From NCBI GenBank assembly GCA_003999685.1, contig CP021233.1, positions 930,001 to 994,000 on the forward strand: a stretch of DNA of 64,000 bases, given 5' to 3'. This document shows positions 57,120 to 64,000 of this stretch, one piece after another. Made by a program: the position numbers and the translations under genes. This stretch comes from Taiwanofungus camphoratus (Eukaryota; Basidiomycota; Agaricomycetes; Polyporales; Taiwanofungaceae). Under the pieces are notes generated by a model, which saw nothing but the letters and a program-made list of their open reading frames with translations, did no database searches and had not been told where the DNA came from. Numbering within the stretch: the stretch's first letter is position 1; every line of letters begins with the position of its first letter.

Positions 57120-58184
57120 CGATGCGGGTGTAAGTCGGTTCTGAGTCCTGTAGAGGCCCAAGGCGCATCAGGTGCTACATAGAGCTCAAGCTAGCTGCTC
57201 AGAGTTGCTCGGGAAACCCTGCAGTCTGTATCTAATCTGCAACTTTGGATAAGTAGATGATCCTAGACAAGTCGACAAGAGCTGAAACAGAGCACCTCAA
57301 AGACAAGCTTGAGACGATGCTGCCATCAGCGATAAGCAGCAATCAGGAAGTCGTATATTAGTATGAAGATTCTGGCGCCGTTCCAGCTTGGGCATTTATG
57401 AACAAGAAAGTCTTAAAACGGGAGCCTTGCCTGCAGCTTGCCCTTGCACATTTCCAGGCGGTTGATCTGAGATTCAGACCTCAGACTTTCACCACCACTT
57501 GATTGCTCTCATGAACAGAGACCTATCAAACAGCCCCAGATAGATGAAGAGCAAACATCTCACATTTTAACTCCAGACTATTGTTTATGGGGTACATTAA
57601 GATGGATATATATTCTTTTCATAATTCACTGAGACTTTGCATATATACTTGTCTTGTATAGTGATGTGCCAGGCCCAGCTTGGCCCAATAGCTGGGGCTT
57701 GGGCCTGGCCTGACACAGCTCAGGCTTGCTAGACATTCAGGTTGAGCCCTTGACCATGGCTCAAGCTCAGCTTAGGCTTGGCTTGGCTCAGGTTGGGGCA
57801 TACTGTATCATATATAGAAGAATGTAACTCATTTTTCCACTTACTTGCAGTTTAATATAGCATGATTGAATTGTCTAGCAGTAGGCAGACACTTGATTTG
57901 AGCACCTAAACAGGCAAGTAAGGCTTAGTAAGCCACTGCCTTCAGGTGTGCAACAGCCAGCCAGCCCTCTCTTTAGCTGCAGCAGTATGGCTTATCTGTT
58001 TATTTAGGTTCTGTATTTAGAAGCCCATCTAAACCTGTAAAATTTGAGCACACTACAACAATCTGCAAATAAGTGTACTGATGAGGCTGGAAAACTATAC
58101 ATATATTTAATGGATATCAGTGATATGTCTCTGGCCCTATCTTAATGGCTCAGCTCAGGCTTTTAGAGAGTATAAGCTGAGCTA
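57120..58184. repeat. CpG-free repeat remains with a hAT-like end
   Basis: CpG ends at 57,460. From about 57,659 (TAGTGATGTGCCAGGCCC) a GC-rich but CpG-free stretch repeats GGCTTGGGCCTGG- and GGCTCAGG-like words to about 57,800. This is the style of subterminal repeats at hAT ends. No transposase is nearby, so this is only a suggestion. The rest is unrecognised AT-rich sequence. Confidence 0.45.
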
Positions 58185-59797
58185 CAGTGACTCAAAACTG
58201 TTGCAATGTTTGTCACTTTCTGACTGTTTGGCCTATATCTCAGCAACCCAATATGTGATAGCTTCAAATATTGGACCATTAGAAAGCCCTGCATCATGGC
58301 TTTCTAATGTGGTATCTATTATGAAAATGAACAAGTATATGTGAAGATATGTATCATTCTTTCAGAGAGTCCATTGCAATGATTTTGTTGCTGGCATAAT
58401 ATGAGATAGAAAATACAAATTATTAGTACTTAGTATATCCTCCTTTTGCCTTTATCACAGCCTCTACCTTTCTAAACATACTTTCTATCAAATTTTGACA
58501 CACAAAAGTATCAATTGCATCTCATTCCTTCTCTACATGCTTTCAAAGCTTTAAAATCCCACTTAAAGGCTTTTCATACTATGCAAGCCTTGTTTTCAAG
58601 TGTTGTCAAAGGTGCTTAATAGGATTGAGGTCAGGACTGAGCTGGCCATACCATGACATTAAAATCATGGTCCTGAAACCACCTTGTAGCCTTTTTGCTA
58701 GTGTGCTTGGGGTCATTATCTTGCTGGAAGATGACATCTTGAGGGGTTAGACCATAGTAATCAACTGATCCTTGAAGTTCATCCTCCAAGATGCTGATAT
58801 AAAGGTCTGCATCCATCCTCCCATCAATTGTGCATGCCAATCCAACTCCTTCTCAAGTCATACAGCTCCATACCATAACACTCCCTCCACCAAACTTGAC
58901 TGTTCTCTCCATCAGCCTGGCACTAAGACCCTTTCCTGGCTTTTTCCATGCCCATTTCCTTTCATCTGACCCCAGGCAATTGATTTTGATCTCATCAGAC
59001 CATATAACCTTCTTCCAATCATCCACAGTCCAGTGTTGGTGACTCACAGCAAAGTCCAATCTCTTTTTCTGATGATGCTTTGATAGTAGTGGTCATTTCT
59101 TCTTCATCACAGCCTTCATACCTGTTTTTCTCAGAAAACGATGAATGGTCTGTGGGGATATGGGTGTGTTCTTAATATTCTGAAGTGTTTTAGACACTTG
59201 AACAGCACTTTCAGCCTTTCCAGTGCTAATTAAGTGAATAGCATGACAAATATCAGTGGAGAAAAGCTTGGCTGGGCAGCCACCAGAGGACTTGAGAAGG
59301 ATAGGACAAAGTCTAGAGTATATCCTGATGATAGTACTATAATGTACACCAGTAGAGCTGGATATTTGGTGAACAGATTGACCTAAATCAAACAGAGAAA
59401 GAATTTGATTAGAAATGTCTGTAGAAAGGGATTTCATAATGATGAAAGTGTGGTTCAATTTGACATTATTGCCTGTTTGTGCTATGTTGAACTTCCCTTA
59501 AGGTCTCATGATTTGCACAAAAAGATTCAAGCCCAGCAAGCATGATGTCCTGCCACTGTCTGCCAATATTTGATTTGCAAAATGTCAGCAACCAAACTGT
59601 TGCAATGAACTCTCTGAAAGAATGATAGATAACTTCACATATACTTGTCCCTTTTTTATGATAGATACCACATTGAAAAGCCACAATGCAGGGCTTTCTA
59701 ATGGTCCAATATTTGAAGCTGTCACATATCTGGTTGCCAAGATATAGGCCAAACAGTCAGAAAGTGACAAACATTGCAATAGTTTTATGAGTCACTG
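58185..59797 (-). mobile_element. Broken Tc1-type DNA transposon with long inverted repeats
   Basis: The 1613-bp element is flanked by TA duplications (58,183-58,184 and 59,798-59,799). Its terminal inverted repeats are about 213-216 bp, start CAGTGACTCA, and are roughly 90% alike. The minus-strand transposase starts near 59,437. It shows the paired helix-turn-helix head (ISNQILSLFDLGQSVHQISS, TPISPQTIHRFLRKTGMKA), then the first catalytic Asp in VIWSDEIKI and the second in FQQDNDPKHTSKKA. In the third position the expected PDLNPIEHLW reads with Lys for the catalytic Glu and a stop for Trp. Stops after MKKK and after CMT and a frameshift after AQS also break it. It is a DD34E-type relic, almost CpG-free. 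Confidence 0.93.
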
Positions 59798-59799
59798 TA

Positions 59800-60282
59800 T
59801 GTAGTCTTCTGTACCTACCAGATGGCAAGAAAGATACATGCTCTCATCTTGCCTCTCAGAATCTATAGACTTGTCCCCCAAAGTTCAGATTTAAGGTTTC
59901 CCTGCTCTAAGGCCTTCCAACAGTCTGACAAGATTCTCCTCTATCATCTCTACACATATTCTCAGCCAGCAGCCAGTACTACACCTTTATTCCACCAGTC
60001 CACTGCCTTAGAATTAGAAAACTACATTCTTACCTCTCTGGGACTGTCTGCACTTTGACACAAGATCCTGTCATGCAGGATTCATTGGCCCCTTACTCTC
60101 TTGCACACACAAGACTTCTAGGCCCCTGATTGTGGTCTAAATGATTTCTCTGTCATGTCCTTTCACTCACTCTTTCCTTTGATATTCCCCCTTAGGCACT
60201 CCATCTCACTACTTCTCCTATCTTCAAACACATCAGATCTACTCTCTAGATTCACCCTTCCAGGACTCTCTAGGTTGTATCA
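59800..60282 (+). repeat. Dispersed repeat copy hit by the Tc1 element
   Basis: From ATGTAGTCTTCTGTACCTAC onward the sequence matches 24,057-24,849 and 25,916-26,673 with internal shortening, and ends in the family tail CTCTAGGTTGTATCA. The Tc1 element abuts its left side, so it inserted into or next to this copy. Confidence 0.8.
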
Positions 60283-61099
60283 CTGGCATTGATCACAATA
60301 TACAATTGCATTTGCTGATCATATTTCATAGTGAAAGATAATGTGCCATCTCCAGTGATGCTCTGTAAAAAAGAATAGTCAACCTAGTCACAAATCTAGT
60401 CCCTAAATTGTGCCAATAGACTAGCTAGTCATTTTTCTCAACCACATCTGTCCAAATTTGGAGGAAATAGTCATGCATTAGTCAAGGAGTAGTCAATTCA
60501 AGTGATTAATAAGTGACCATGCTCCCTGATCATGGCAGACATGGCCCAATTGGTGAGGATAAAAGGGCCATAAAATATTGATTGAAATATGGTCAGTATG
60601 TCAAAGAATTTGTGAGGGTTGCCAAATTTGCCTTACATATTCCAATCTCATGCTCTGATTGGTCTAGAAGCCAACTTTTGAATGGATTTGTGAGCCTTCC
60701 AAACTGATCTACACATTGACTATATTTAAATAAGTATGTTAAGACTATCTGACCCTCGTCAATTGCCCCATGTCTGCCGTGGATTTAATCACAATAATAA
60801 TCACCTGGCATGATTTGGGGACTATGGTTGACTATCCTTTTTTACGGAGAGGCCCGAAGAGTCGACAACTCGAATAATAAGACTGATGCGCTGAGTTTGA
60901 AGTACGGCCGTCACTTGTTAGCCGTCGTTAGCCAAGTCCACTGCCCCCCCTTTTCTCGTCGTCCGAGCTCACCGTTGCCCATCCTGCCTCGTCTTGTTTT
61001 TCCGTATTCTCTCCTTTCATTCCTCTCTCTAAGTCACACACTCGTTTTTGACTTTCTCGGTGCAACGAAGACATAAAGCTGTTGACAACCAGCTCGATC
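60283..61099. promoter_or_regulatory. Repeat-to-gene boundary and upstream region of the membrane glycoprotein gene
   Basis: CpG is absent up to 60,756 and common right after, marking the edge of the decayed block. Between about 60,955 and 61,060 the plus strand is pyrimidine-rich (CCTTTCATTCCTCTCTCTAA), a usual feature close to transcription starts in fungal genes. The gene start at 61,100 follows. Confidence 0.5.
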
Positions 61100-62879
61100 A
61101 TGCCCAACGGTCTCACCAAGATTCGTTATGGACATGCTGTAGCACCCTCTCATGGTTATCGCAAGCGGGGCAGTGAGTTACTTGTATTTTCTTGACTTTT
61201 TGGAAGGCACAAGTGTTGTGGTCGTCGAAATCGGAGAGCGGTAGTCTGCCAGATAACGAACCGAGTGATCGCTGACATGGCCGTAGGTTGCTCCACAGGC
61301 GGATTCTACAAGTCCCCAAATCCCGGAGAGTCCATTGCGTACACTTCCCCTCTCGACATCGCTTGGGATACATCATGCATGAACACGACGGCCATTGATA
61401 TCTATCTCTACGCTCCGGGCGCTTCTCAGCCCCGCATCCACGAATGGGCGAATGTGGATTTCGCGTACGGCAGCTACAACACAACTCTGGAACCGAAATG
61501 GTGGAATGCCACTTCATCGGTCAGTCTTCAGTTGGCCATCGTCCCTTCCGGGACGCCACCTTTCCTTGCGACGCTGCCCGCGGGTCCAGTCTTCACGGCA
61601 ACTTATGACGCGTCCACGTCGGGCGCGATCCCTGATGCCGCTGACACATCGACCACGGGTGCTTCCGTACAAGAAGTAAATAACCTACCTACGAAACACA
61701 GCTCATCGAAGGGCAAAATCGCGGCTGCGGTGCTAATACCGTTGCTTGTGGTTATCGGCCTGATCGTATGGATATATATCAAGCGGAGCCGTGAGAAGGG
61801 CAGGGAGGAACGAAAGCGGTTCAGCGTGGCGGTTGACAAGCGGATGTCGACGATATCGACGGACTGGAGACCGATCTCTACGGCAGGTGCGACTGCGGCG
61901 ATCCGTAATAGCATGGTCGTAGGCTCCAATGGTGGTAACCGCACCTCGTCATTTTCGTTTGGCGGGATCCGTCCAGCGAGCACGGTTGTTCTCGAGGGCG
62001 GTCAGGCTGGGATCGGCGCCAAGGGGCTGTATATGCAGGAGAATGGCAGCCTTGGCCAGGTGGATCTGCCTCCTATGGCACAGCTTCGGCCTGGAGCTCG
62101 TACGTCTGCGTTTAGCGAGCGCACCTCCCGTGTATCTTTTGCACCTGACACCCGTCCATCTTCCGAGTATCGTCGCACCCGTGCATTCCACACAGGCCAC
62201 GTTCCGCCTCTCCCTGAGAAAGATCCCGCCGAACTCTCGCCTACGCAGGCCGAGGGCCCCCTCAGTCTCACTGCAGAAGATATATATACACGTATGTCTG
62301 TCCATGAGGCAGCCGTTCGCCCAAGTATGGATGAGGTCCTTCCTGCCCTTTCAAGTAGGTTCTATCGCTGCTGGTTAAATCGCCCCTCTGACATGTTTTG
62401 GTCTTTCTCCAGTGATGCGTACTGGCGGTGACGACAGCGTCTGTACCAATGACATGCTTCTCCCAGCTCCTGCCCCTGCAACGTCATCCGCTGTCCCTGC
62501 TACCATGCCTGCGCCCCCGGCACCTGCTCATCAGATTACCAAGTCCCCCATCATGGGTGTGATGCCCATGCAACCTATGCCTGCCAACGTGATGTCTCCT
62601 GATGAGATGTTACGCGCGTATGCCGAGCGCCGCGCTCTCCGCTCTCCGCCTATTCCTGGTGGGCTCGCTGTCCCTGCCCCAGTTGCGAACTACAACGTCA
62701 CCGGCATGCGCACGCTCTACTCGCCCACCACCACGGACTCGTCGGCTACCGTGGTGCCGCTAACACCTGAGTCGTTGTACCCTTCCACGCCGCAGGTTGC
62801 AGGGTACCGACAGAGCATGGCGCCCACTGAAGATAGCCGATACGACGAGGAAAACGTGCAGCATGGCACTGCCGAGTAA
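61100..62879 (+). CDS. Single-pass membrane glycoprotein, function unknown
   Basis: Exons 61100-61172, 61287-62354 and 62413-62879 give 535 residues, with GT-AG introns of 114 and 58 nt and closing phases. The N-terminal 180 residues form a probable extracellular domain with N-glycosylation sites (NTT, NAT) and motifs YTSPLDIAWDTSC, IDIYLYAP and LEPKWWNATSSVSLQLAI. One membrane helix follows (IAAAVLIPLLVVIGLIVWIYI), then a basic stop-transfer stretch (KRSREKGREERKR). The cytosolic tail of about 330 residues is Ser/Pro-rich, with FAPDTRPSS and PPLPEKDP. This layout resembles fungal surface sensors or Mid2-like proteins, but no family is certain. The start is weak: the first 24 residues are not a clear signal peptide and end in KR (Kex2-like), so a further upstream exon is possible. 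Confidence 0.8.
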
Positions 62880-64000
62880 GCGCGATATGCGCAACTATAC
62901 ATAGATGCCACTCAGCGATATCTTCCCTCCTTCCTTAGTTGCGGTTGTAGGATTTGTGATGTGGTGGGCCGTTCGTCTCCATAGTCGGTCGTAGGCAATC
63001 GCACGGAGACGAGCCGGCACTGATTGTTTCATTATGCGTATCGATATTCGATATTTGCCCATATTCTACTCATCTATCTTTACCCGGCCCTTGATTTCCT
63101 CCTGTTCTTGTCTCTCGCCCTGTTTCCGTCTGTTTTTTTGACGATCTTTACTGTGTGCTACCGGTATGATTTCCAATTCATACCCTCCGTTCTTCTTCCA
63201 AAACCTTCCCGCGCCAAAACGCCTTGGCCTACGACAGCGTCGTCTTCTATACCCGTTGGTACATTATTTATTTTTCACCCCTATTCGTACAATTCGTGAC
63301 TACTGTCCACGACGAATGCGCTGGTCTCTACTTCACGCCTGCGCCCACACTTATGGCACCCACGTACACTTGCTTTGTTTGACTGCTTGTTTTACTTTTG
63401 ACATCGGTGCCATGTAATTTGATCGCTGAATATTGTCATCTTGACATTTGTACATCCAGCCTTGGTGCGCCCTTGATCAGTATCGCCGCTGCAGAACATG
63501 ATTGGGGAGCATGCATGTCATTCTGCACCAATGTGTACACCGACGAACATTAAGTGAATGGATGGCAGAATGTCCTGCATGAGCAGATGAGTCGCGTATG
63601 GTCGCCGCTTCTTGAACCAGTACCACCATCTCGATTTAGCGCCCGTGCCCAGCATGTCTAAATCCCATCGTTCCCTTCCTTTTTCCCCCCATACTGGTGC
63701 CCCTATAGCCGCTGTTGGTCTTAGGACTGATGGTGCACCCACCTCGTCGAGTGCGATGTCGGTGCATGGCGGCTGCCCTGCTCATTGCACTCAAGTCGAC
63801 TCGGACCACCCGAGCTCTTGTCCTTTGGACACACCTTTGATCTCACCCTATCATGGGGAGAGATCCATTTCGAGTTCCTCCCTCTCGGGAGGTCCTCTCT
63901 CAGAATCAACGGCCACTGTGCTAGACGATTCGCAAAGGATTCACAGTAGGCCCTCTCCCTCTAGGGGAGGGGGCAACGAATACAATGGTATTGAAGACAG
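62880..64000. other. Downstream region, nothing recognised
   Basis: T-rich sequence with short frames follows the membrane glycoprotein gene and must hold its 3' end. No motif is visible up to the right edge. Confidence 0.45.

Noticed and set aside
1-64000. CRISPR array or bacterial operon features
   Set aside because: Tandem repeats here are simple microsatellites without unique spacers, and the gene structure is eukaryotic throughout.

Overview
The window reads as nuclear DNA of a filamentous basidiomycete, most likely an Agaricomycete. The genes are cut by many GT-AG introns of about 52-120 nt. They include a group III (Nik1/Os-1-type) histidine kinase, a PRM10/ThrE-type membrane protein, the GPI transamidase subunit GPI8 and a microsomal cytochrome P450. 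The transposon set (Tad1-type LINE, Ty3 element with chromodomain-like tail, hAT, Tc1) is typical of fungi. No rRNA, tRNA or CRISPR array was found.

Layout. 0-7.1 kb: three copies of the N-terminal part of a group III histidine kinase. One is the 5' end of a normal gene leaving the left edge, one is a decayed fragment, and one is a short HAMP-only gene with the same intron positions. 8.0-9.65 kb: a type-B carboxylesterase pseudogene. 10.3-14.4 kb: a nine-exon PRM10-like gene of 1167 codons. 14.4-22.2 kb: a GC-rich stretch with microsatellites and no gene I can support. 22.2-38.0 kb: a nested repeat block, with many copies of a non-coding repeat ending in TGATACRACCTAGGG. One copy is split by a 7.0-kb LINE insertion with an 11-bp target-site duplication, and the LINE itself carries a 0.98-kb insertion. 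38.0-41.6 kb: a broken hAT transposon beside a TA-flanked short inverted-repeat element. 42.0-43.5 kb: GPI8. 45.5-47.9 kb: a 13-exon P450 with three consecutive microexons. 48.37-57.11 kb: a young Ty3/gypsy element with 215-bp LTRs and a perfect 5-bp target-site duplication. 57.5-60.75 kb: a CpG-free repeat block with a broken Tc1 element. 61.1-62.9 kb: a single-pass membrane glycoprotein gene.

The strongest window-wide signal is CpG exhaustion. Two tracts (22,230-29,000 in part, and 57,461-60,756) are almost or wholly without CpG, while the genes and the youngest element keep theirs. Several stops in the LINE look like CGA-to-TGA changes. Together these point to methylation- or RIP-like silencing of repeats. 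The host genes appear to act separately: osmosensing and two-component signalling (kinase), ER GPI anchoring (GPI8), ER oxidation (P450) and membrane or surface functions (PRM10, the glycoprotein). No pathway cluster is evident.
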